Shown: positions 10,093-17,965 of the stretch, one piece after another
Position numbering within the stretch: position 1 is the stretch's first letter
Layout of the letters: every line of letters starts with the position of its first letter
Assembly (NCBI RefSeq): GCF_008329965.1
Contig: NZ_CP036150.1
Location: 3,824,439 to 3,888,438 of the forward strand
Source: Oceanispirochaeta crateris
GTDB taxonomy: Bacteria > Spirochaetota > Spirochaetia > DSM-2461
DNA: 64,000 nt
Direction of reading: 5' to 3'
The notes under the pieces: generated by a model
What the model was told of the DNA's origin: nothing
What the model saw: only the letters and a program-made list of their open reading frames with translations
The model's database searches: none
Position numbers and translations under genes: made by a program

Positions 10093-10101
10093 ACCTGAAT
10101 G

Positions 10102-11043
10102 CTAAGGGAACATCTCTCCGATGCTTTCTCCTGTGTGAATCCTTCTGATGGCTTCGGCCAGCAGGGGGGCTACAGATAGGACGGTCAAGTTTTCCATTTT
10201 TTTGTCATCGGGGATATGAACCGTATTGGTCAGAACCAGTTCTTCCATCCCCGCTTCTTTGAGGCGGGGAACTGCATCAGCGCTGAGTACACCGTGTACG
10301 GCACTGACGTAGATGCTGGCAGCTCCGGCATTTTTAAGGGTCTTCATCGTTTCCAGAATGGTAGAACCTGTGGCTATTTCATCATCAAATATGATGCAGA
10401 CTTTTCCCCGTACATTCCCTACAATTTCCCCCTGAGTTACTGCTGTATCGCTGATCCGTCTCTTATCTACGATGGCAATGGGCACATCCAGGTGCTGTGC
10501 AAAATGGCCTGCTCTTTTGGCGCCCCCCGCATCAGTGGCCACTACGATCATCTTCTCTCTGCCTGGTTTGTTTACAAAGTAGTCTGCTATGAGGGATGTT
10601 GCAGTGAGGTGATCCACGGGTACGCTGAAAAATCCATGAACCTGGGGAGAGTGAAGATCCATCGTCAGAACCCTGTCGGCTCCGGCGGTTTTCAACAGAT
10701 CTGCTATGAGCCTGGCGGTTATGGAGATGCGGGGAGCATCTTTCTTGTCTGACCGGGCATAGGAGTAATAGGGGATTACAGCCGTAATCCGCCTCGCGGA
10801 AGCACTCCTCAGGGCATCCATGGTAATGAGCATTTCCATGAGGTGTTCGCTTACCGGTGTCGTCAGGGACTGCACTATAAAGACATCTCTTTCTCGGACA
10901 TTTTCCAGTACCTGCACAGACAGATTGTCGTTGGAAAAACGGGCCATTTTCAGAAGGCTCTGTTCAAGGTCCAGAGCGTGGGCAATGTCGGCTGTCAAAT
11001 CTGGATTGGCACCGCCGCAGAAAATCTTCAGTTGTTCTCTCAT
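10102..11043 (-). CDS. prs: Ribose-phosphate pyrophosphokinase
   Basis: A 313-residue PRPP synthetase that converts ribose 5-phosphate and ATP into PRPP for nucleotide, histidine and tryptophan synthesis. The flexible ATP loop PYYSYARSDKK (residues 91-101) and DLHSPQVHGFF (129-139) match the family. The PRPP-binding loop reads FDDEIATGST (219-228) rather than the usual DDxxDTxGT form, placing it in a divergent subgroup. The start is the ATG at 11043, forming an ATGA overlap with the stop of the upstream bifunctional methyltransferase gene; a longer reading exists but lacks conserved sequence. It is the last gene of the methionine/one-carbon operon. Confidence 0.93.
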   Translation of the reverse strand: MREQLKIFCGGANPDLTADIAHALDLEQSLLKMARFSNDNLSVQVLENVRERDVFIVQSLTTPVSEHLMEMLITMDALRSASARRITAVIPYYSYARSDKKDAPRISITARLIADLLKTAGADRVLTMDLHSPQVHGFFSVPVDHLTATSLIADYFVNKPGREKMIVVATDAGGAKRAGHFAQHLDVPIAIVDKRRISDTAVTQGEIVGNVRGKVCIIFDDEIATGSTILETMKTLKNAGAASIYVSAVHGVLSADAVPRLKEAGMEELVLTNTVHIPDDKKMENLTVLSVAPLLAEAIRRIHTGESIGEMFP

Positions 11044-12878
11044 ATAGTTGTATCCATTCCTAAAACTTTCAGCGCCAGTTCTACCCGGCCGAAGGGGGCA
11101 CTTACCTGATAGCCCTGGACATAGGGTTCGATGGTTCTGCATATTTCCGAGGCAATCCGAATGCCCTCTGCAATCCCTTCTTCCCTGGTTTTGCAGCGGC
11201 TCATCCTTTCCATAACACTGTCGGGAACTTCCACCCCGGGAACTTCATTACGCATGAACTCGGCATTCTTAAAGCTGACTAGAGGCCATACTCCCGCTAC
11301 CACGGGAATCGTTCCGAATGCCGATGCTTCATCCATGAATTTCAACAGGGCATCGGGATCAAATACGGGCTGGGTTATGGCAAACTCGGCACCGGCTTCC
11401 AGTTTTCTTCTGTACCGGTCTAGTTCCAGTTTCGGAGACACCGCACAGGGGTTCGCTCCCACACCCGTAAAAATACCTGTGGGAGGAGTAATCGGGTTTC
11501 CTCCAAAATCTCGACCGTAATTGAGTCCCAGGATGACCTGGGTCAGTCCTATGGAATCTACGTCAAATACACCTGTGACTTCAGGATAGTCTCCCGACTT
11601 GGGCGGATCTCCGGTGATGACCAGAAAGTTGTTCAGCCCGGCAGCTACGGATCCCAGTATATCAGACTGCATTCCCAGAAGGTTCCGGTCCCGGCAGGTA
11701 TAATGAAGTACCGCTTCTATGCCCGCTTCTTTCTGGATGATAGAGGCGGCGATCATGGGTGATACCCTGGCACTGGCCCGAGGACCGTCTGGGATGTTGA
11801 TGGCATCCACACCATGGTAGGCACAGGCCTTTGCCTTGCTGATGAAACCAGTCAGATCGGTGCTTCTGGGAGGGGTTATTTCCACAGATGTCACCATCTT
11901 CCCTTGTTTCAGGAGGCAAGCCAGTCTCGATTTCTCTTCCTGGGGGACAGGTTGCACATCCGATGCGGTTCTATCGACAACCTTAATTTCCACATGCTGC
12001 TTTATTAAGGAGGTGGCCTTGACCGTCCGTGAAGCCTTGAGGATGTGTTCCGGGGTTGTACCGCAGCATCCTCCTATCCCGCTGACTCCCAGTTTTATGA
12101 ATTTTTGGGCGTAACTGGCAAAATATTCAGGATTTGTAAGGTAGACCATCCGACCGTCCTGTTCTTTGGGAAATCCTGCATTGGGCATGGCAATCAATGG
12201 TTTTTGTGTGAGAGGAAGAGCCCTTTCTACCCAGTTGTAGGTATGGGAAGGGCCGGTTCCGCAGTTGAGTCCCACCAGGTCCAGGGCCTCACAGCTGTCG
12301 AGGCCCTGCATCAGTACTTCCAGACTCTCCCCTCCGGGGGTGTAACCCTCTTCTGTCAGGGTGAAGCATCCGCATACTGGTAAACCCGTTTCGGCGGCGG
12401 CTTGGGCAGCCAGGATCAGCTCTTCGCTATGACTGAATGTTTCCAGAAGGATGAGATCGACCCCTCCTTCCTTCAGAGCCTGAGCCTGTTCCGAAAAGAC
12501 CTCACTCAGTTCTTCCCGCCTGTTCTCTCCCAAGATCTGCCCCGATTTCAAACAGGGACCCATGGAGCCTGCCACATAAAGATTGTCCATGGCGTATTGT
12601 CTGGCAATCCCGGCTGCGGCCACATTGATCTCTCTGACTTTTTCTCCCAGACCATGTTCGGTGAGTTTTATGCGGTTGGCACCAAAGGTATTGGTTTCCA
12701 GAACATCCGCTCCTGCTTCGCTGTAGGCTTTGTGGATTTCTCCTACAATTTCTGGGTTTGTCAGATTCAGTTCATCATAACAACGGTTCAGAAAGACTCC
12801 CTTGGTGTAGAGCATTGTACCCATGGCTCCGTCAAAAACGAGGGGCTGCTTTTTGATGCGTTCAAGAAAAGGGGTCAA
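11040..12878 (-). CDS. Bifunctional homocysteine S-methyltransferase / 5,10-methylenetetrahydrofolate reductase
   Basis: A 612-residue fusion like Bacillus YitJ. Residues 1 to about 285 form the homocysteine S-methyltransferase barrel with the zinc cysteines in GLNCGTG and GGCCGTT. Residues about 315-605 form a MetF-type flavoprotein that reduces methylene-THF to methyl-THF (PVVAGVWPLVSFKNAEF block). The start is a TTG at 12878, chosen because AAGGAG lies six bases upstream and the conserved VFDGAMGT begins 13 residues later. It supplies methyl-THF for the methionine synthase encoded upstream in the same operon. The methyl donor used by its own methyltransferase domain is uncertain. Confidence 0.93.
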   Translation of the reverse strand: MTPFLERIKKQPLVFDGAMGTMLYTKGVFLNRCYDELNLTNPEIVGEIHKAYSEAGADVLETNTFGANRIKLTEHGLGEKVREINVAAAGIARQYAMDNLYVAGSMGPCLKSGQILGENRREELSEVFSEQAQALKEGGVDLILLETFSHSEELILAAQAAAETGLPVCGCFTLTEEGYTPGGESLEVLMQGLDSCEALDLVGLNCGTGPSHTYNWVERALPLTQKPLIAMPNAGFPKEQDGRMVYLTNPEYFASYAQKFIKLGVSGIGGCCGTTPEHILKASRTVKATSLIKQHVEIKVVDRTASDVQPVPQEEKSRLACLLKQGKMVTSVEITPPRSTDLTGFISKAKACAYHGVDAINIPDGPRASARVSPMIAASIIQKEAGIEAVLHYTCRDRNLLGMQSDILGSVAAGLNNFLVITGDPPKSGDYPEVTGVFDVDSIGLTQVILGLNYGRDFGGNPITPPTGIFTGVGANPCAVSPKLELDRYRRKLEAGAEFAITQPVFDPDALLKFMDEASAFGTIPVVAGVWPLVSFKNAEFMRNEVPGVEVPDSVMERMSRCKTREEGIAEGIRIASEICRTIEPYVQGYQVSAPFGRVELALKVLGMDTTI

Positions 12879-12930
12879 GATTTTCTCCTTGGTCTATTTG
12901 TAATTTGGTTTTATTTGTCTTAGAAAAGGT

Positions 12931-13089
12931 TCAGTCTACGGGATCAAACAAATCCTTTGTGGAATAACACAGAGGACAAACCCATGTTTCGGGGAGATCC
13001 TCAAAAGCAGTTCCTTCAGGGATATCTCCCATGGGATCTCCTACGGCGGGATCATAGATGTAGCCGCAATTGACACATATGTATTTCAT
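12931..13089 (-). CDS. Rubredoxin
   Basis: A 52-residue protein: the iron ligands are Cys5 and Cys8 ([10 protein letters not shown]) and Cys38 and Cys41 (CPLC), with the conserved aromatic and Gly/Asp positions of rubredoxin between them. The start at 13089 has TAGGAG a suitable distance upstream. It sits between the cobalamin-binding methionine synthase gene (30 bases upstream) and the methylene-THF reductase fusion (52 bases downstream) in the same orientation. A one-electron donor here could serve reductive reactivation of oxidised cob(II)alamin or the flavin of the reductase; that role is inferred from position only. Confidence 0.92.
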   Translation of the reverse strand: MKYICVNCGYIYDPAVGDPMGDIPEGTAFEDLPETWVCPLCYSTKDLFDPVD

Positions 13090-13119
13090 TATCAAGGTCT
13101 CCTATTTTCCATAAATGGA

Positions 13120-15570
13120 TTATACGGCAAAGTATTTTGCCTGGGGGTGATGGGCTACAAGAGCGGATGTGCTCTGTTCAGGAACCATTTCAAAATTTTC
13201 TGTCAATGTAATACCAATTCGAGAAGGATCCAGCATGTCAAAAAGAAGACCATGAGCCGAAATATCCGGACAGGAGGGGTATCCGAATCCATAGCGTGAT
13301 CCCTGATACTGCTGGGTTACATATCCATGGATGCTCTCCGGTTCTGTACTGGTAATTCCCAACTCCTGGCGCATCCTTTTATGCCAGTACTCAGCCAGTG
13401 CATCGGTGACTTCAACTGAGAAGGCGTGAAGCATCAGGTAGTCATGGTAGGCGTCGGCCTCATAGAGTTCGGCCGTCCGTTTGGATACTTCATCTCCTAT
13501 GGTTACGACAAAAAGACCGGCCACATCTCCTCCTTCTTCTGCACTCTTATAATAATCGGAGAGACAGAGGAACGGCGCTTCTGCCTGACGGGGGAACCCA
13601 TAGTCAAATTCCCTGTCGTTGTGGAACATCACCAGATGATCATCCCGGCTTTCACAGGAGAAGTAGCCATAGGCGGCTTTGGGGTCAATGAGCCCTTCAT
13701 GAAGAAATTGGTGACGGAACTCTTCATACAGTGGTTCCACTTTGGTTTTTATCAGATCTTCATATTCTGCGGCGGACATCTTGCCCCGTCTATAGCCCCA
13801 GCGGCCCCGAAAAAGAGCCTGTTTATTCACCAGGTTCAGCACAGCTTCCAGGTCTATGTCCTTGACTATCTTATCTCCCAGAAAGGGAGGTTCCGGGACA
13901 GGGTTTACCCTGGATATGGTTGCATCTTTTAGCCCCGGTTTGACTTCTTTTACATCCTTGGGAGCCGTCCATGTGGTGGCTTCCAGGGTTCCTGCTTCAA
14001 AGTCGCGTACTTTTTTCAGGGCATCAAAGGCATCCTGGTTGTAAACGACGGGAGAACCATAGCCGGGAACACAGCTTTCTGCCACAAATTTTCTAGTGAG
14101 AGCGGCTCCACCTAAGAAGATGGGTACTTTAAAACCAGCTTCTTCATACTGGGGGAGGCTTTCGGCCATTACCATGGCTGATTTTACGAGGAGTCCACTG
14201 AGACCTATGATGTCTACATCGTATTCGCGGGCTTTCTGAATCACTGTTTCGGCGGGAACCTTAATCCCTATGTTGTAGACCTTGTACCCGTTGTTGCTCA
14301 GGATAATATCCACAAGATTTTTACCGATATCATGGACATCTCCCTGTACGGTGGCCAGGAGGATCTTCAAACGGCTCTCCTCGTCGGATTTCTCCATTAG
14401 AGGTTCCAGATATCGGACAGAGGTCTTCATGACCTCCGCAGACTGAAGGACGAAGGGCAGAAGAATCTCACCCTTGCCGAAGAGTTCTCCCACATGACGC
14501 ATCCCCGGGACAAGGATATCGTTGATGATCCCAAGGGGGGATCGCCTCTGGAGAAGCATATCCAAAACATCTTCAAGATCATCCTTGTTTCCGGTGACAA
14601 CCTTGTCATACAGTTGTGTCTCAATGGGCTTCCATTTCGTATCTTCTTCATTGTCACTATCGGCTGTAGCCGTGCTGAAATGGTCGATGAATGTCAGCAG
14701 GGGAGACTTTTCAGGATTCTTGACTCTATCATAAAGGAGGTCCAGGCAAATTTCCCTGTCTTCTTCCGGGATCGAGGCCAGCGAAATGACCTTGGCCGCA
14801 TCGATGATGCAGGAATCCAAGCCGTACTCCAAGGCTTCGTGAAGGAAAACGGCATTGAGGATCTTCCGTGATACCGCAGACAATCCGAATGAGATATTGC
14901 TGAGTCCCAGCATGGTCAGACAGCCGGGGAGTTCCTCTTTGATGCCCCTGATGGCCTCTAAGGTCTGAATCGCCGCATCCTTAAGGGTTTCATCTCCAGC
15001 GCCAATGGTAAAGGTCAAAGGATCAAAGAGAATGTCTTGGGGACGGAGACCCATTTCATCGACGGCAATAGCGTAGATCCTTTTGGCTACAGCAACCTTG
15101 TCCGCCGTGGTCATGGCCATCCCTTTTTCATCGATTGTCAGGGCGACTACCGCGGCTCCGTATTTTTTGACCTGCTTTAAAACCTTGTAGATGTTAACGC
15201 CGCCATCTTCCAGATTCACCGAGTTGACGATACATCGGCCCGGATAGAGTTTCAGGGCTTTTTCGATGACACTTGGTGTGGTGGAATCGATCATCAGAGG
15301 AACCTTGAGGGATGAAGCAAAGCTGGGGATCAGAATCTCAAAGTCCTTCATCTCATCCCGGCCCGCATAGGCGGTGCAGAGGTCCAGGACATGGGCTCCA
15401 ACGGCCTCCTGTTCTCTGGCTATGGTTAGGCAGGTATCATAATCATCATTTAGGAGAGCCTCTTTGAACCGGCGTGAACCGTTGGCGTTGCACCGTTCTC
15501 CAATGATCAAAGGTTTGATGGGCTGAATCAGGTCAACAGCCTCATATAAGCTTGCTATGGAAGGCTTCAT
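13120..15570 (-). CDS. metH: Methionine synthase, pterin-, cobalamin- and AdoMet-binding part (MetH without N-terminal homocysteine domain)
   Basis: An 816-residue protein with the last three modules of cobalamin-dependent methionine synthase. Residues about 1-270 form the methyl-THF-binding barrel (IIGERCNANGSRRFKEA, MIDSTTPSVIEKAL). The cobalamin cap and Rossmann domains follow, with the lower-axial His motif DVHDIGKN near residue 409 and an SGLLVKSAMVMAESL helix. The C-terminal AdoMet activation domain ends with a GYVTQQYQGSRYGFGYPSCPD-type block. Standard MetH is one chain of about 1200 residues; here the homocysteine-binding domain is a separate upstream gene joined by an ATGA stop-start overlap at 15567-15570. 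Together the two products should rebuild a complete enzyme. Confidence 0.95.
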   Translation of the reverse strand: MKPSIASLYEAVDLIQPIKPLIIGERCNANGSRRFKEALLNDDYDTCLTIAREQEAVGAHVLDLCTAYAGRDEMKDFEILIPSFASSLKVPLMIDSTTPSVIEKALKLYPGRCIVNSVNLEDGGVNIYKVLKQVKKYGAAVVALTIDEKGMAMTTADKVAVAKRIYAIAVDEMGLRPQDILFDPLTFTIGAGDETLKDAAIQTLEAIRGIKEELPGCLTMLGLSNISFGLSAVSRKILNAVFLHEALEYGLDSCIIDAAKVISLASIPEEDREICLDLLYDRVKNPEKSPLLTFIDHFSTATADSDNEEDTKWKPIETQLYDKVVTGNKDDLEDVLDMLLQRRSPLGIINDILVPGMRHVGELFGKGEILLPFVLQSAEVMKTSVRYLEPLMEKSDEESRLKILLATVQGDVHDIGKNLVDIILSNNGYKVYNIGIKVPAETVIQKAREYDVDIIGLSGLLVKSAMVMAESLPQYEEAGFKVPIFLGGAALTRKFVAESCVPGYGSPVVYNQDAFDALKKVRDFEAGTLEATTWTAPKDVKEVKPGLKDATISRVNPVPEPPFLGDKIVKDIDLEAVLNLVNKQALFRGRWGYRRGKMSAAEYEDLIKTKVEPLYEEFRHQFLHEGLIDPKAAYGYFSCESRDDHLVMFHNDREFDYGFPRQAEAPFLCLSDYYKSAEEGGDVAGLFVVTIGDEVSKRTAELYEADAYHDYLMLHAFSVEVTDALAEYWHKRMRQELGITSTEPESIHGYVTQQYQGSRYGFGYPSCPDISAHGLLFDMLDPSRIGITLTENFEMVPEQSTSALVAHHPQAKYFAV

Positions 15571-16490
15571 GCTTGTATCTTCCTTTCGGCGGGAGCAGAT
15601 TCCGCCAGAGTTTTTTTCAAGGTCGCAATATGGACCGGAGTGGTTCCGCAGCAGCCGCCTGCCAGTGATACACCCCAGTCGGCTACAAAGGTTTTTAACT
15701 CTCCCGCATAGGCATCGGGAGACATGGGGTAGGTTGTCTTGCCGTCAATGATTTCGGGCAGACCCTGGTTGGGGAGGCAGGAAATCCGTCCCGGCCAATT
15801 ATGACTGAGCCATCGGATGCTGCTGAGCATATCCTCCGGCCCGGTGGCACAATTTAAACCAAAGGAAAATACCGGGTAGGGTTCAATGATGGCCGCCGCC
15901 GCGGCAATATCCGTACCGGCGAGCATGGTCCCTGTGCTCTCAATGGTGACCGAAACCATGACGGGAATATCCTGTTTTTTTTCTTCCAATACTTCGTAAC
16001 AGGTCACGAGGACTGTCTTTAGCTGCAGGATGTCCTGGGCTGTTTCCAATAGAATCAGATCGACGCCGGCATCAACCAGAGCCTCAATTTGTTCCTTATA
16101 GGCCGCCGCCAGGTCATCCACGCTGATGTGTCCTAGGGAGGGAAGCTTTGTTCCCGGGCCAACCGAACCGGCTATCCATCCGGCACCATGCTGTTCTATC
16201 GCTTTTTTGGCACACATGACTGCTGCGGTGTTGATCTCTTTGACCCGGTCCTCCAGACCATACTCTCCCAAGACAATGCTGGTTCCACCAAAGCTGTTTG
16301 TTTCGATGACATCCGCACCGGCTTTTAGAAACTCAAGATGCATTTCGGTAATCCTCTCGGGAGCCGTCAGACAGAGGTATTCGTTACAGCCCTCATTGTC
16401 ATCCCACACAGCATCGGGCAGGTCCATGTTCTGGATACTCGTCCCGCAGGCCCCGTCCAGGATTAATAATTTCTTATCCTTCAGGTTCAT
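15567..16490 (-). CDS. Homocysteine-binding subunit of split methionine synthase
   Basis: A 307-residue homocysteine S-methyltransferase barrel matching the N-terminal module of MetH. It begins DGACGTSIQ, has the conserved GCNEYL block near residue 35, ETNSFGGTSIVL, and the zinc-binding cysteines in GLNCATG and GGCCGTT. GAGGAG precedes the start. Its stop overlaps the start of the pterin/cobalamin gene (ATGA), so equal synthesis of the two parts is expected. It is the first gene of the operon; a promoter and a palindrome lie at 16538-16583. Confidence 0.93.
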   Translation of the reverse strand: MNLKDKKLLILDGACGTSIQNMDLPDAVWDDNEGCNEYLCLTAPERITEMHLEFLKAGADVIETNSFGGTSIVLGEYGLEDRVKEINTAAVMCAKKAIEQHGAGWIAGSVGPGTKLPSLGHISVDDLAAAYKEQIEALVDAGVDLILLETAQDILQLKTVLVTCYEVLEEKKQDIPVMVSVTIESTGTMLAGTDIAAAAAIIEPYPVFSFGLNCATGPEDMLSSIRWLSHNWPGRISCLPNQGLPEIIDGKTTYPMSPDAYAGELKTFVADWGVSLAGGCCGTTPVHIATLKKTLAESAPAERKIQA

Positions 16491-16537
16491 TTAAGAACTC
16501 CTCATTATGATCTTATTGATAAACAGTTCTGTGCTTT

Positions 16538-16549
16538 GCACAATTGTGC
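16538..16549 (-). promoter_or_regulatory. Palindromic operator candidate at the methionine operon start
   Basis: A perfect 12-base palindrome, GCACAATTGTGC, lies four bases downstream of the putative -10 box, covering the expected transcription start. That position suits a repressor. The cognate protein is unknown. Confidence 0.45.
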
Positions 16550-16553
16550 TGTA

Positions 16554-16583
16554 AGTATAATGATTTATTTGTATAAAATCCAA
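16554..16583 (-). promoter_or_regulatory. Putative sigma-70-type promoter of the methionine operon
   Basis: On the minus strand TTGGAT (16583-16578), an 18-base spacer and TATACT (16559-16554). It lies about 64 bases before the first gene of the operon. Confidence 0.5.
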
Positions 16584-16632
16584 AATAGGCTGTTGATAGA
16601 TCAGGGATATAAGTTCCCGGATTTTGCGTGAC

Positions 16633-17745
16633 CTAGTTTCTTCTCTGAGACCTTTCCAGTTTGATTTGATCAGCCAGAGATCTGAGCCGCGGTAGGGCAT
16701 GGCTGTAAAATTTCTTCAATCCGGGACAGAGATAGGATAATCCATCATTCTTGAGTCCAGTTCTGTTCTTTTGACAATCTCCATGGCAAAAAGAGAGCCA
16801 GGGGCAGGATGTGCATTCATCACTGAATTTCAACTTGGCATTGCCAAACTCTCTGTAGGTTTTATCTGTGATAAATTGTTTCCAGTTTCCAGTATGGATA
16901 TTTCCAAGTTTCAGGTCTTCTGTGACAAAAAAGTCACAGGGATAGACCGATCCATCGTACTCCACTACAAAATACTGGCAGCAGTTTTTATCCATGTCGC
17001 AGGTGGTCGGATTTCCAAAAACCATCTTGTTCAAAATTGAGTCAAAAAACCTGATTGAAACCTCATGTCTATCCTTAAACCAGCGGTCGAAGACTCCTAT
17101 GAGAAAATCTCCCCATCCTTCTGGTGGGACCGACCAGGGTTCGGGAGTGACTCCATCGGGCTTGAACTCGACACAGGGAATAAACTGCATAAATCGTATT
17201 CCCATATCAAATAAATAATCATAAACAAGTTGGGGCTGGCTGCTATTAAGGTCATTGACCAGGGTCAATATATTGTATTCCACCTTGTGTTTGTTTAGGT
17301 TTTCAAGGCCTTTCATGACCAGGTGGTGGGAGGGCTTTTTCGCGGCTGTTTTTCTGTAATGGTCGTGGATTTCGGGAGGACCGTCCATGCTGATGCCAAG
17401 CAGAAATTGATACTGGGCAAAGAAGGCGGCCATTTCATCTGTTATGAGAGTACCGTTGGTTTGGATCGCATTGGCTATAACGGCTCCCTTCGGGGCATAT
17501 TTTTGTTCCAGTTTGATGAGTTTCTCAAAGAAAGGAAGACCCATAATGGTGGGTTCTCCTCCCTGAAACGCTAGGGAGTACTGGGGCTGGGAGGTCTGCA
17601 TATAGGAAAACACCAATTTATCAAGAGTCTTATCATCCATCCTTGTTTTTTGGGATTCGCAGATATGATCCAGGTAAAAACAGTACTCACAGCGGAGATT
17701 GCAGTCGGCGGACGCCGGTTTTATCAGGAGTGAAAATGGTTTCAT
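16633..17745 (-). CDS. Anaerobic sulfatase-maturating-enzyme-like radical SAM protein
   Basis: A 370-residue radical SAM enzyme with the cluster motif Cys15, Cys19, Cys22 (CNLRCEYC) and a QGGEPT motif near residue 61. A C-terminal SPASM region carries two auxiliary-cluster cysteine groups (CDMDKNCCQYF, CDFF, CTSCPWLSFCHGDCQKN). The start and end blocks match anSME proteins, which oxidise a Cys or Ser of a sulfatase to formylglycine without oxygen. No sulfatase gene is in the window, so the substrate must be elsewhere, or the enzyme modifies another peptide. The gene runs toward the methionine operon but that operon appears to have its own promoter. Confidence 0.88.
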   Translation of the reverse strand: MKPFSLLIKPASADCNLRCEYCFYLDHICESQKTRMDDKTLDKLVFSYMQTSQPQYSLAFQGGEPTIMGLPFFEKLIKLEQKYAPKGAVIANAIQTNGTLITDEMAAFFAQYQFLLGISMDGPPEIHDHYRKTAAKKPSHHLVMKGLENLNKHKVEYNILTLVNDLNSSQPQLVYDYLFDMGIRFMQFIPCVEFKPDGVTPEPWSVPPEGWGDFLIGVFDRWFKDRHEVSIRFFDSILNKMVFGNPTTCDMDKNCCQYFVVEYDGSVYPCDFFVTEDLKLGNIHTGNWKQFITDKTYREFGNAKLKFSDECTSCPWLSFCHGDCQKNRTGLKNDGLSYLCPGLKKFYSHALPRLRSLADQIKLERSQRRN

Positions 17746-17804
17746 AATTGTCCTGAATTGTACGTAACCAGGGGATGGGCGTCAATGAGCGAAGAGGGGC
17801 TATA

Positions 17805-17833
17805 TTGACTCAAAGAGCCTAAGGGATTAGATT
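17805..17833 (+). promoter_or_regulatory. Putative promoter of the ECF transporter operon
   Basis: TTGACT (17805-17810), a 17-base spacer and TAGATT (17828-17833), about 120 bases upstream of the double-ATPase start. Divergent from the anSME-like gene. Confidence 0.55.
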
Positions 17834-17884
17834 TGAAGAACCAGTACGCCTGTATCCGCCAAGGAACGGGACGTTGAGGGAACA

Positions 17885-17965
17885 ATGAAGAAAAAACAAG
17901 TATCCGCTTTGGACTCAAATACTCTCCTGTTTTTAAGATTCAGGGGGATCTATGTCGTTTATTGA
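17885..17965 (+). CDS. Possible 26-residue leader peptide overlapping the ECF ATPase start
   Basis: A short frame starting MKKKQVSALD after a GAGGGAAC ribosome-binding sequence. It ends at a TGA 11 bases beyond the ATG of the ATPase gene, overlapping it in another frame by 14 bases. Translation of this frame would bring ribosomes across the ATPase start, a layout used for translational coupling. There is no family evidence for the peptide; it could be a chance frame. Confidence 0.25.
   Translation: MKKKQVSALDSNTLLFLRFRGIYVVY

Noticed and set aside
17760-17900. Tetrahydrofolate-riboswitch-like strings before the ECF operon
   Set aside because: Only short GGGA-type similarities occur and half of them lie upstream of the predicted promoter; the paired helices of that class could not be drawn.
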